Part shown: one piece after another, positions 25,193 to 34,207 of the stretch
Numbering within the stretch: the first letter of the stretch is position 1
Layout of the letters: every line of letters starts with the position of its first letter
NCBI GenBank assembly: GCA_945949395.1
Contig: CAMFEK010000002.1
Location: 62,001 to 126,000, forward strand
DNA from: an uncultured Clostridia bacterium
GTDB taxonomy: Bacteria > Bacillota > Clostridia > Christensenellales > Borkfalkiaceae
Length of the DNA: 64,000 nucleotides
Direction of reading: 5' to 3'
Position numbers and translations under genes: made by a program
The notes under the pieces: model-generated
Told to the model about the DNA's origin: nothing
Databases searched by the model: none
Seen by the model: the letters and a program-made list of their open reading frames with translations, nothing else

Positions 25193-28100
25193 ATGGTATA
25201 CAGAATTTACGTGGAAAAGAAAAGGGAACTTGCAGGGGAAGCCAAAGCGCTTTTAAGCGATCTGCGCACCTTCCTCGGCATGGAAAATCTGACCGATCTC
25301 CGCTTATTCAACCGCTACGACGTGGAAAACATTGACGCGGAACTCTTCTCTTCCTGCAAGAGCACGGTATTTTCCGAGCCGCAGCTGGATATCGTTACCG
25401 ATCAATTGCCCAAGGAGAACGCCACCGTGTTCGCGGTGGAATATCTCCCCGGTCAGTTCGATCAGCGCGCCGATTCCGCCGCGCAATGTATCCAGATCAT
25501 CTCCCGCAAGGAGAAGCCTCTCGTGCGCACCGCAAAGGTGTATATGCTCTTTGGAGACCTTTCCGAGAAAGAGGTGGAAGCCATCAAAAAGTACGTCGTG
25601 AACCCCGTGGAGGCGCGCCTCGCCTCCCTTGCCGAAAAGGAGACCTTGCAGGACGTTCACGAGATTCCCACGCAGGTCAAAACGCTCGACGGCTTTTTGT
25701 CCTTGGATAAGGCGGGCTTGGAACAGTTCGTCAAGGATTATTCCCTCGCCATGGACGCGGACGACATCGCGTTCTGCCAAAAATATTTCCGCTCGGAGAG
25801 AAGGGATCCGACTTTGACGGAGATCCGCATGATCGACACCTACTGGTCGGATCATTGCCGCCATACCACCTTCCTCACCACCATCGATTCCGTGAAGTTC
25901 GAGGACGAGCTTTTACAGCAGGCTTACGAGCATTATCTTGCCGTCCGCAAGGAGATCGGCAGAAAGAAACCCATCAATCTGATGGATATCGCCACCATCG
26001 GCGCAAAATACTTAAAGAAGAACGGCTATCTCGACAAGTTGGACGAGTCGGAAGAGATCAACGCCTGCACCGTGAAGATGGACGTGGACGTGGACGGCGA
26101 AACGCAGAAATGGCTCCTCCTCTTTAAGAACGAAACGCACAATCATCCCACCGAAATCGAACCCTTCGGCGGTGCGGCGACCTGTATCGGCGGCGCCATT
26201 CGCGATCCCTTGAGCGGCAGAAGCTACGTCTACGGCGCCATGCGCGTGACGGGCGCGGCGAATCCCTTAAAGCCCTTAAACGAGACGATGAAGGGCAAGC
26301 TCCCGCAAAAGAAACTCGTTACCACCGCGGCGGCGGGCTATTCCTCCTACGGCAATCAGATCGGTCTTGCGACCGGTCAGGTGGACGAAATTTATCACGA
26401 CGGCTATGCGGCAAAGCGCATGGAGATCGGCGCGGTCATCGCGGCGGCTCCCGCGGAAAACGTTCGCCGCGAATGCCCCGCGCCCGGCGACGTCGTCATT
26501 CTTCTCGGCGGCAGAACGGGCAGAGACGGCTGCGGCGGCGCGACCGGCTCCTCCAAATCTCATAACTTAAAATCCCTCGAAACGTGCGGTGCGGAAGTGC
26601 AGAAGGGCAACGCGCCCGAAGAGAGAAAGCTCCAGCGTCTCTTCCGCAACAAGCAGGCGTCCCTGCTCATCAAGCGCTGCAACGACTTCGGCGCGGGCGG
26701 CGTTTCCGTAGCCATCGGCGAACTCGCCGACGGTCTCACCATCGACCTCAACGCCGTACCCAAAAAATACGATGGTCTGGACGGCACCGAGCTCGCCATT
26801 TCCGAATCGCAGGAGAGAATGGCGGTCGTCGTCGCGCCCGAGGACGCGGATACCTTCCTCGCCCTCGCGGAAAAGGAAAATCTCGAGGCGACCGTGGTGG
26901 CGAAGGTCAAGGCGGAACCCCGCCTCACCATGTACTGGAACGGCAAAGCCATCGTCGACCTCTCCCGCGAGTTCTTAAACTCCAACGGCGCGGAAAAACA
27001 TATCGACGTCATCCTCTCCGCCGCCGAGTCTTACGAAAAGCAAGTGAGCGGGAGCTTTGTAGATAACATGAAAGCGCTCGCCTCCGATCTCAACGTATGC
27101 TCCAAGCGCGGACTTTCCGAACGCTTCGACTCCACCATCGGCGCGGGCACGGTCATCATGCCCTTCGGCGGCAAGAATCAGCTCACGCCCAACCAGGCGA
27201 TGGTGCAGAAGGTTTCCGTGGAAAAGGGGCACACTAAGACCTGTTCTTTGATGGCGTGGGGATATAATCCCTTCATCGCGGAAAAGAGCCCCTATCACGG
27301 CGCGTACCTCGCCGTCGTCGAATCCGTCACCAAGCTCGTGGCGAGCGGCGCGAAATTCGAGGACGTATATCTCACCTTCCAGGAATACTTCGAGCATCCC
27401 GGCAAGGACGGCAAGCGTTGGGGCAAGCCGCTTTCGGCTCTCCTCGGCGCGCTCAAGGCGCAGACGGAACTCAAAATCGGCGCCATCGGCGGCAAGGACT
27501 CCATGAGCGGCACCTTCGAGGATCTTGACGTTCCGCCCACCCTCGTCTCCTTCGCCGTCACCACCGATTGCGTGGATCACGTCGTCTCCAACGACTTCAA
27601 GGGCGCGGGGCACAAAGTCATTTTGGTAAAACCCGTTTACGGCGAAAACGACCTGCCCGAAACGCAGTCCCTGCTCGCCGTCTACGAGACGGTCACCGAG
27701 CTATTGCGCTCGGGCAAGGCGGTAGCCGCCTACACGCCGACCTACGGCGGTATCGCGGAAGCCGTCATGAAGATGGGATTCGGCAACGATATCGGTTTCA
27801 AGTTTGCGGCAGATATCGATATAAAAGAACTCTTCGGTTATCAGTACGGCTCCGTGCTCCTTGAAATGGTAGGGGATTGTTCGGATGCGGACGTGATCGG
27901 CGAGACCACGGCGGACGGCAAGTTCACCTATGGCGAAGAGAGCGTCGAATTAAAAGAGATTCTCTCCCTCTACGAGGATAAGCTCGAACCCGTATACTCC
28001 TGCAATATCGAACAGGGCAAAAAGGATATTCCCGCCTTCTCTTATACGCAAAGGAGCGCGGCCATGCCCCATATCAAGTGCGCAAAGCCCACCGTTCTCA

Positions 28101-28885
28101 TTCCCGTATTCCCCGGCACCAACTGCGAATACGACTCCGCCAAGGTCATGGAGGACGCGGGCGCGCAGGCGGAGATCTTCGTCATCAACAACTTGACCAA
28201 GGACGGCATTTCCCGTTCCGTGGAAGAGTTTGCGGCGAAGGTGAAAAACGCGCAGATGATCTTTATCCCCGGCGGGTTCTCCGGCGGCGACGAACCGGAC
28301 GGTTCGGGCAAGTTCATCACGGCGTTCTTCCGCAATCAGGCGATCAAGGAGCAGGTAACCTCCCTGCTCGAGGACAAGAACGGCTTGATGCTCGGTATCT
28401 GCAACGGTTTCCAGGCGCTCATCAAGCTCGGCTTGGTTCCTTACGGCAAGATCATCGACACGGATGAAAATTGTCCCACCCTCACCTTCAACACCATCGC
28501 GCGTCACCAGTCGCGGCTCGTTCGCACGAGAATCTCCTCCGTCAAGTCGCCTTGGCTCTCGCGTATGCAGGTAGGGGATATCGTCACCGTTCCCATCTCT
28601 CACGGCGAGGGCAGATTTCTCGCCTCCGACGAACTCGTCAAGAGCTTGGCGGATAACGGTCAGATCGTCACCCAGTACGTCGATCTCAGCGGCTCTCCCA
28701 CTTCGGATATCCGCTTTAATCCCAACGATTCCGCATTCGCCATTGAGGGTATCTGTTCCCCCGACGGCAGGGTGCTCGGCAAAATGGGTCACTCCGAACG
28801 TATCGGCTACGGTCTTTACAAGAACGTGATCGGCAAGTACGAAATGGGCTTGTTCGAATCCGCGGTAGAATATTTCAAGAAATAA
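25193..28885 (+). CDS. purL: FGAM synthase, single-chain PurL-PurQ type
   Basis: Converts FGAR, glutamine and ATP to FGAM. 1230 residues, the large form in which the synthetase and glutaminase are fused. Order: N-terminal domain; TYWSDHCRHTTF near residue 220; synthetase halves with ETHNHPTEIEPFGGAATCIGG (the longest marks lie at about 310-330) and GGRTGRDGCGGATGSS; second half with IGGKDSMSGTFE. The C-terminal class I glutaminase starts at about residue 963 (PVFPGTNCEYDS) with nucleophile Cys in LGICNGFQ and a His-Gly-Glu near ISHGEGRF. No separate purQ or purS is needed. It starts 11 bases after purD. Confidence 0.96.
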   Translation: MVYRIYVEKKRELAGEAKALLSDLRTFLGMENLTDLRLFNRYDVENIDAELFSSCKSTVFSEPQLDIVTDQLPKENATVFAVEYLPGQFDQRADSAAQCIQIISRKEKPLVRTAKVYMLFGDLSEKEVEAIKKYVVNPVEARLASLAEKETLQDVHEIPTQVKTLDGFLSLDKAGLEQFVKDYSLAMDADDIAFCQKYFRSERRDPTLTEIRMIDTYWSDHCRHTTFLTTIDSVKFEDELLQQAYEHYLAVRKEIGRKKPINLMDIATIGAKYLKKNGYLDKLDESEEINACTVKMDVDVDGETQKWLLLFKNETHNHPTEIEPFGGAATCIGGAIRDPLSGRSYVYGAMRVTGAANPLKPLNETMKGKLPQKKLVTTAAAGYSSYGNQIGLATGQVDEIYHDGYAAKRMEIGAVIAAAPAENVRRECPAPGDVVILLGGRTGRDGCGGATGSSKSHNLKSLETCGAEVQKGNAPEERKLQRLFRNKQASLLIKRCNDFGAGGVSVAIGELADGLTIDLNAVPKKYDGLDGTELAISESQERMAVVVAPEDADTFLALAEKENLEATVVAKVKAEPRLTMYWNGKAIVDLSREFLNSNGAEKHIDVILSAAESYEKQVSGSFVDNMKALASDLNVCSKRGLSERFDSTIGAGTVIMPFGGKNQLTPNQAMVQKVSVEKGHTKTCSLMAWGYNPFIAEKSPYHGAYLAVVESVTKLVASGAKFEDVYLTFQEYFEHPGKDGKRWGKPLSALLGALKAQTELKIGAIGGKDSMSGTFEDLDVPPTLVSFAVTTDCVDHVVSNDFKGAGHKVILVKPVYGENDLPETQSLLAVYETVTELLRSGKAVAAYTPTYGGIAEAVMKMGFGNDIGFKFAADIDIKELFGYQYGSVLLEMVGDCSDADVIGETTADGKFTYGEESVELKEILSLYEDKLEPVYSCNIEQGKKDIPAFSYTQRSAAMPHIKCAKPTVLIPVFPGTNCEYDSAKVMEDAGAQAEIFVINNLTKDGISRSVEEFAAKVKNAQMIFIPGGFSGGDEPDGSGKFITAFFRNQAIKEQVTSLLEDKNGLMLGICNGFQALIKLGLVPYGKIIDTDENCPTLTFNTIARHQSRLVRTRISSVKSPWLSRMQVGDIVTVPISHGEGRFLASDELVKSLADNGQIVTQYVDLSGSPTSDIRFNPNDSAFAIEGICSPDGRVLGKMGHSERIGYGLYKNVIGKYEMGLFESAVEYFKK

Positions 28886-28923
28886 TTCCCAAAAAATATA
28901 TTATCATGTAGGAGAATAGAAAA

Positions 28924-30429
28924 ATGGCTTTTTATTACGAAGAACCTTGCAGAACTTTCAGCGAATATCTTTTAGTGCCCGGCTATACTTCCCCCGAATG
29001 TATTCCCGCCAACGTATCCTTGAAAACGCCCCTCGTAAAATACAGAAAGGGACAGGAGGAATGTCCCATCTCCCTCAATATCCCCATGGTCTCCGCGATC
29101 ATGCAGTCCGTCTCCAACGACACCATGGCGATCGCGCTCGCAAAGGAGGGCGGTATGTCCTTCATCTACGGCTCGCAGTCCATCGAGGACGAAGCCGCTA
29201 TGGTCGCTCGCGTCAAGAACTATAAGGCGGGTTTCGTCGTCAGCGATTCCAACGTCACGCCCGATCAGACGCTCGGCGATATTTTAGAGCTCGTCGAGCA
29301 CAAGGGTCATTCCACCATCGCCGTTACGGAGGACGGCACGTCGAACGGCAAGCTCCTCGGTATCGTCACCGGCAGAGATTACCGTATCTCCCGCATGAGC
29401 TACGACGTTCTCGTCAAGGATTTCATGACCCCCCGCGAAAAACTCATCACGGCTCCCTCGAATATTTCTTTGAAAGAGGCAAATGATATTATTTGGGACA
29501 ACAAGCTCAATTCCCTGCCCTTGGTCGACGAAAACGATCATCTCGCTTACTTCGTATTCCGCAAGGACTACGATCAGCACAAGGAAAACCCCTTGGAACT
29601 CCTCGACAAGAACAAGCGCTATATGGTCGGCGCCGGCATCAACACGAGAGACTACGCGCAGCGCGTTCCCGCCCTCCTCGCGGCGGGCGTAGACGTGCTC
29701 TGCATCGACTCCTCCGAAGGTTATTCCTGCTGGCAGGCGGACTGCATCGCCTGGATCCGTGAACACTACGGCGATTCCGTCAAGGTCGGCGCGGGCAACG
29801 TCGTCGATCGCGAAGGGTTCCTCTTCCTCGCAAAGGCGGGGGCGGACTTCGTCAAGATCGGCATCGGCGGCGGCTCCATCTGCATCACTCGCGAACAGAA
29901 GGGCATCGGCAGAGGTCAGGCGACTGCCGTCATCGACGTGGCGGCGGCGCGGGACGAGTATTTCAAGGAGACGGGTATCTATATTCCCATCTGCTCGGAC
30001 GGCGGCATCGTGCACGACTATCACATGACGCTCGCCCTCGCCATGGGCTCCGACTTCATGATGCTCGGTCGCTACTTCGCCCGTTTCGACGAATCCCCCA
30101 CGAGCAAGATCAACATCAACGGCACCTACGTCAAGGAATACTGGGGCGAGGGCAGCTACCGCGCGAGAAACTGGCAGCGCTACGATTTGGGCGGCAAGGA
30201 AAAGCTCTCCTTCGAAGAGGGCGTCGATTCCTACGTCACCTATGCGGGACCTCTCCACGACAACGTGGCGAAATCTCTCTATAAAGTTCGCTCCACCATG
30301 TGCAACTGCGGATTCATCGATATTCCTTCCCTGCAGAAGGGCGCCAAGATGACCGTCGTTTCCGCCACCAGCATCATCGAGGGCGGATCGCACGACGTCA
30401 TTTTGAAAAATACCAACAATCATAGATAA
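28924..30429 (+). CDS. guaB: IMP dehydrogenase, Tritrichomonas foetus-like subtype
   Basis: Oxidises IMP to XMP, committing purines to GMP. 501 residues with a CBS pair inserted at about 105-215. The catalytic loop is [18 protein letters not shown] with Cys320; the usual bacterial loop is GPGSICTTR followed by a GVG motif. The flap carries [11 protein letters not shown] with the Arg419-Tyr420 pair. These words, the N terminus ([14 protein letters not shown]) and the C-terminal TMCNCG match the protozoan T. foetus enzyme as I remember it, with active-site numbering offset by one. It is the last gene of the purine operon; ribosome site TAGGAG. Confidence 0.94.
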   Translation: MAFYYEEPCRTFSEYLLVPGYTSPECIPANVSLKTPLVKYRKGQEECPISLNIPMVSAIMQSVSNDTMAIALAKEGGMSFIYGSQSIEDEAAMVARVKNYKAGFVVSDSNVTPDQTLGDILELVEHKGHSTIAVTEDGTSNGKLLGIVTGRDYRISRMSYDVLVKDFMTPREKLITAPSNISLKEANDIIWDNKLNSLPLVDENDHLAYFVFRKDYDQHKENPLELLDKNKRYMVGAGINTRDYAQRVPALLAAGVDVLCIDSSEGYSCWQADCIAWIREHYGDSVKVGAGNVVDREGFLFLAKAGADFVKIGIGGGSICITREQKGIGRGQATAVIDVAAARDEYFKETGIYIPICSDGGIVHDYHMTLALAMGSDFMMLGRYFARFDESPTSKININGTYVKEYWGEGSYRARNWQRYDLGGKEKLSFEEGVDSYVTYAGPLHDNVAKSLYKVRSTMCNCGFIDIPSLQKGAKMTVVSATSIIEGGSHDVILKNTNNHR

Positions 30430-30497
30430 CCTTTCGCCGCGGTTGCTTTTCGAGCGCGCGCTCTCGCTCCTGCGGGCGAAAAGACAGGATAAAGCCA
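30430..30497 (+). other. GC-rich structured spacer after guaB
   Basis: CTTTCGCC near 30431 can pair with GGGCGAAAAG near 30475, enclosing a perfect 12-bp palindrome GAGCGCGCGCTC. No T tract follows, so it is more likely an mRNA-processing or stability hairpin than a terminator. The next gene has its ribosome site (CAGGAT) just after it. Confidence 0.4.
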
Positions 30498-31775
30498 TTG
30501 AAAAAAATCTTTCGCAAAATCTCTATCGCCTTGTGTGCGGTTGTCATAGCGGGCAGTATAGCCCCCTTCTCCTCCTGTTCGGAGAAGAGGGCTCTTGCCT
30601 CTATTGCCAAAACGCGGGCGAAAGGGATTTCTTTTTATGCCGTTCACGACTGGGATTTCACTTCCGTCGAAGGGAGTTCCGTCGTTGAAGACCGCACGAG
30701 CGATTTCATCAAGTGCGTCTATTCCTTCCGCGACAACGCCTTTTCGTTGGATAGTTACCGCATGACGAAGGGGGCGAACGCGGCGGTGCAAGAGGGGAAA
30801 AGCTACGAGGGGAATTTCGTCTTTCAGCGGGGCGACAAGCGCTATCTGACGGATACCCTCCTTCTCGACGAGGTGGAAAAGTCATGGACGGAAGAGGACG
30901 TTTTATACGAGATCCCCGTTTTCGGCGTGGAAAGCCTGTCCTCCTGGTTTAACGGCGTCTCCGCGTTTTCCGTCTCATCCGATTATACCTCGCCCGATAA
31001 GTTTCTCTCTTCGTTGAAAAAGGTGCAATCGCTCGCCAAAGCCTTGCAAAGGGCAAATCTCGGCAGCTATCGGCGGACGGACGGGGGGTATTGCTACGAG
31101 ATGGATCTGTATTCCCTCTTTAGTTCGCTCTTACAAAAGCAAGCCGACTTCATTTCTTCCCTCACGGCGGAAAGTACGGTGGGGGAGATGTTGACGGGCG
31201 AATATTTTTCGGACTATTTTGAAACCTTTTACGGGGAATATTCCTCCAAAGACTTTTTAGAGGAGTTTTACCGCCTGATCGGAGTCTCCCGCGCCTCCGT
31301 GTTCGGCAAGCTCACGCCGACCGAGCGCTTTGCCGCCGCGCTCGAAAAATTCCCCGCGGGCGAGGAGAAGGAGAGCGTAAAGGACTATATCGCCCGCCTC
31401 CTTCAAACGCCCCTGCTCGACGATTTTTGTCTATTTGACTGCGCGCTGTCCGATCTCTTCTCCGACGAGGCTCTAACAAAAACGCAAACGCTTCGCGAAC
31501 GGCTCGAAAAGGAGTTTTACGATCCCTTTTCGGAGCGGATAACCTCCCGCTATACGGGCTTTGACGAATCGTCCGTTTCCCTCACGTTCGATTCCTTCGG
31601 TTTATTCTCCGGTCTGGATTGGTACAAAAAGAAGAGCTCGGACTTTGCGGGGCTGTATACGACCACCAACGAGTATACCCTTCGGATCCGCTTTTTGACT
31701 TCCTACCCGCGGCTCCTCGACCTGACCCCCTGTAAAGTGCGCAAGATCGACGACGTGGCGACGGAACGCAATTGA
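30498..31775 (+). CDS. Exported lipoprotein of unknown function
   Basis: A 425-residue protein starting at TTG (30498), with AGGA 8 bases upstream. Signal peptide: KKIFRKI, hydrophobic core ALCAVVIAG, and a lipobox-like FSSC with Cys27. The mature part is rich in Ser, Phe, Tyr, Glu and Asp and has no recognised domain. Repeated aromatic-Ser patches (YSLFSSLLQ, FLSSLKKVQS) suggest an alpha-helical extracellular protein. It follows guaB by 68 bases and ends at a strong terminator. No function is assigned. Confidence 0.75.
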   Translation: MKKIFRKISIALCAVVIAGSIAPFSSCSEKRALASIAKTRAKGISFYAVHDWDFTSVEGSSVVEDRTSDFIKCVYSFRDNAFSLDSYRMTKGANAAVQEGKSYEGNFVFQRGDKRYLTDTLLLDEVEKSWTEEDVLYEIPVFGVESLSSWFNGVSAFSVSSDYTSPDKFLSSLKKVQSLAKALQRANLGSYRRTDGGYCYEMDLYSLFSSLLQKQADFISSLTAESTVGEMLTGEYFSDYFETFYGEYSSKDFLEEFYRLIGVSRASVFGKLTPTERFAAALEKFPAGEEKESVKDYIARLLQTPLLDDFCLFDCALSDLFSDEALTKTQTLRERLEKEFYDPFSERITSRYTGFDESSVSLTFDSFGLFSGLDWYKKKSSDFAGLYTTTNEYTLRIRFLTSYPRLLDLTPCKVRKIDDVATERN

Positions 31776-31790
31776 ATAAGTACAACGAAT

Positions 31791-31818
31791 AAGACTTCCC
31801 GACAAGGAAGTCTTTTTT
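31791..31818 (+). terminator. Intrinsic terminator after the lipoprotein gene
   Basis: AAGACTTCC (31791-31799) pairs with GGAAGTCTT (31806-31814) around a 6-base loop and continues into T7. It closes the transcript before the glnN promoter. Confidence 0.85.
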
Positions 31819-31901
31819 TGCGCGCTCTCCCCCGTATAAATATATAAGTAAAACTTATTTATTATATAAAAAACGGGAAAATATAAAGCATATTCAAACG
31901 A

Positions 31902-31930
31902 TTGACAGAATTATAATAAAAAAATATAAT
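31902..31930 (+). promoter_or_regulatory. Consensus promoter of glnN
   Basis: TTGACA (31902-31907) and TATAAT (31925-31930) with a 17-bp spacer, inside a strongly A/T-rich region (31840-32030). The leader of about 100 bases has no clear riboswitch. Confidence 0.85.
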
Positions 31931-32040
31931 GATAACAGTTGAAACAAGTATCTTTTCCAACTTAATGATATAAATATAATTTATATATAGGAAAGTTATG
32001 GAAGATATAAGTAAAATGAATAATAAGGAGAGACAAATTT

Positions 32041-34122
32041 ATGAATGTTCCCGAACTATTTGCGTCCAACGTATTTAACGATTCCGTGATGAGAGACCGG
32101 CTTCCCAAGGACGTGTACAAATCCTTAAAAAAGACGATCGACGAGGGCGCGCCCCTCGATATTTCCGTGGCGAACGTGGTTGCCAACGCCATGAAGGACT
32201 GGGCGGTAGAAAAGGGCGCCACCCACTACACGCACTGGTTCCAGCCCATGACGGGCGTGACTGCCGAAAAGCACGACAGCTTTATTTCCCCCACCAAGGA
32301 CGGCAAGGTCATGATGGAGTTCTCCGGCAAGGAGCTCGTCGTCGGCGAGCCCGACGCCTCCTCCTTCCCCTCGGGCGGCATTCGCGCCACCTTCGAGGCG
32401 AGGGGCTACACCGCGTGGGATCCCACCTCTCCCGCCTTCGTGAAAGACGGTACCCTTTACATACCCACAGCTTTTTGTTCCTACACGGGTGAAGTGCTTG
32501 ATAAAAAGACCCCCCTTCTGCGCAGCATGGAAGCGCTCAATAAGCAGGCGCTCCGTATCTTGAAACTCTTCGGAACTCCCGCCAAGCGGGTGGCTACCAC
32601 CGTCGGTCCCGAACAGGAATATTTCCTCATCGATGAAAAGGTATACGAACAGAGAGAGGACTTGAAACTCTGCGGCAGAACGCTGTTCGGCGCAAAGGCG
32701 CCCAAGGGGCAGGAGTTGGAAGATCATTACTTCGGTTCCATCAAGCCGAGAGTCGCCGCCTTCATGGCAGACCTCGACGCGGAGCTTTGGTCGTATGGTA
32801 TCTTCGCCAAGACCAAGCACAACGAAGTGGCGCCCGCTCAGCACGAGCTGGCTCCCGTATTCACTACGACGAACGTGGCGTCCGACCACAACCAGCTCAT
32901 GATGGACGTCATGAAGAAGGTCGCGCAAAAGCACGGCATGGTTTGTTTGTTGCACGAAAAACCCTTCGAGGGAATCAACGGCTCGGGTAAACACAACAAC
33001 TGGTCCATGAGCACGGATACGGGCGTCAACCTGCTCGATCCCGGCAAGACGCCCGCAGACAACGCGCAGTTCATGCTCTTCTTGGCAGCCGTCATCAAGG
33101 GCGTGGACGAATATCAGGATCTCCTCCGTCTCGCCGTCGCGAGCGCGGGCAACGATCACAGACTCGGCGCCAACGAGGCGCCTCCCGCCATCATCTCCAT
33201 GTTCCTCGGCGACGAATTGCAGAAGGTCGTGGACGACATCATCGCCGGCGCCCATTCGGACGCGAGCGAAAAGGCAGTCATGAAACTCGGCGTAGACGCG
33301 CTGCCCGACTTCCCCAAGGATTCCACCGATCGGAACAGAACTTCCCCCTTCGCCTTCACGGGCAACAAGTTCGAGTTCCGTATGCTCGGCTCCGCCTTCT
33401 CCGTGGCGGGTCCCAACATCATGCTCAACACGATCGTGGCGGAAGAGTTGGAAGAGTTCGCCGATCAGCTCGAGGGCGCGCCCGACTTCACGGCTAAGCT
33501 CAACGAAGTGGTCGCCAAGGCGATCAGAGAGCACGCGCGCATCATCTTCAACGGCAACGGCTATTCGCAGGAATGGGAAGAGGAAGCCGCAAGGAGAGGC
33601 TTGCTCAATTTGAAAAATACCGCGGAGGCGGTTCCTTATTACAGCTCGAAGAAGAACGTCGATCTCTTCGTCAAGCACGGCGTTTTCTCCGAGAGAGAGG
33701 TTATTTCCAGGACGGAAATCAAGCTCGAAGCCTATTGCAAGATTCTCGCCATCGAGGCGAACACCACCATCGATATGGCGAAAAAGAAGATTTATCCCGC
33801 CGTCAACGAGTATATTTCCTCCCTCTGTGCCGCCGTCGACGCCAAGGAAGCGTACGGCGCCGTAGCGGAAGAGGATAGAGAACTCATTCGCCTGCTCTCC
33901 ACGGATAACGACGCGATGATGAAGGCGGTGAAGGTTCTTTCCGCCGAGCTCGCCGTAGCGGAATCCTTGGGCGACGAGGAGAAAGCGGCGAAGGCGTTCG
34001 CCTATAAGGTGGTTCCCGCCATGGAAAAGGTGAGAGCTTACGCCGACGAGATGGAAGTCAACACGGCAAAGGATTTCTGGCCGATGCCGACCTATGAAGA
34101 TATCCTGTTCTCCGTAGAATAA
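32041..34122 (+). CDS. glnN: Glutamine synthetase type III
   Basis: Makes glutamine from glutamate, ammonia and ATP. 693 residues, the size of GSIII (about 700-730) and far longer than GlnA. Seen: [18 protein letters not shown], a GSIII hallmark near residue 65, [30 protein letters not shown] (metal site), [16 protein letters not shown], and the [16 protein letters not shown] catalytic block. The ATG at 32041 follows AAGGAGAGA. It is followed by a hairpin and the Amt-PII gene, making a nitrogen-assimilation pair. Confidence 0.95.
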   Translation: MNVPELFASNVFNDSVMRDRLPKDVYKSLKKTIDEGAPLDISVANVVANAMKDWAVEKGATHYTHWFQPMTGVTAEKHDSFISPTKDGKVMMEFSGKELVVGEPDASSFPSGGIRATFEARGYTAWDPTSPAFVKDGTLYIPTAFCSYTGEVLDKKTPLLRSMEALNKQALRILKLFGTPAKRVATTVGPEQEYFLIDEKVYEQREDLKLCGRTLFGAKAPKGQELEDHYFGSIKPRVAAFMADLDAELWSYGIFAKTKHNEVAPAQHELAPVFTTTNVASDHNQLMMDVMKKVAQKHGMVCLLHEKPFEGINGSGKHNNWSMSTDTGVNLLDPGKTPADNAQFMLFLAAVIKGVDEYQDLLRLAVASAGNDHRLGANEAPPAIISMFLGDELQKVVDDIIAGAHSDASEKAVMKLGVDALPDFPKDSTDRNRTSPFAFTGNKFEFRMLGSAFSVAGPNIMLNTIVAEELEEFADQLEGAPDFTAKLNEVVAKAIREHARIIFNGNGYSQEWEEEAARRGLLNLKNTAEAVPYYSSKKNVDLFVKHGVFSEREVISRTEIKLEAYCKILAIEANTTIDMAKKKIYPAVNEYISSLCAAVDAKEAYGAVAEEDRELIRLLSTDNDAMMKAVKVLSAELAVAESLGDEEKAAKAFAYKVVPAMEKVRAYADEMEVNTAKDFWPMPTYEDILFSVE

Positions 34123-34146
34123 GGAAAGCATTGTAATCGTTAGAGA

Positions 34147-34175
34147 CGTCTTTGCGGCAAAGAGCCGCAAAGACG
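34147..34175 (+). terminator. Hairpin between glnN and the Amt-PII gene
   Basis: A perfect 12-bp stem CGTCTTTGCGGC / GCCGCAAAGACG with loop AAAGA, followed by GAAAAAAG and only then TTTTTATTTTT. The delayed T tract suggests partial termination or an mRNA-stabilising hairpin, allowing unequal expression of the two genes. Confidence 0.55.
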
Positions 34176-34207
34176 GAAAAAAGTTTTTATTTTTGGAGGT
34201 ATCTATT

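Noticed and set aside
31998..32078. 26-codon upstream open frame overlapping the glnN start
   Set aside because: It has only a poorly spaced ribosome site and no similarity; overlap with the strong glnN site makes it more likely chance.
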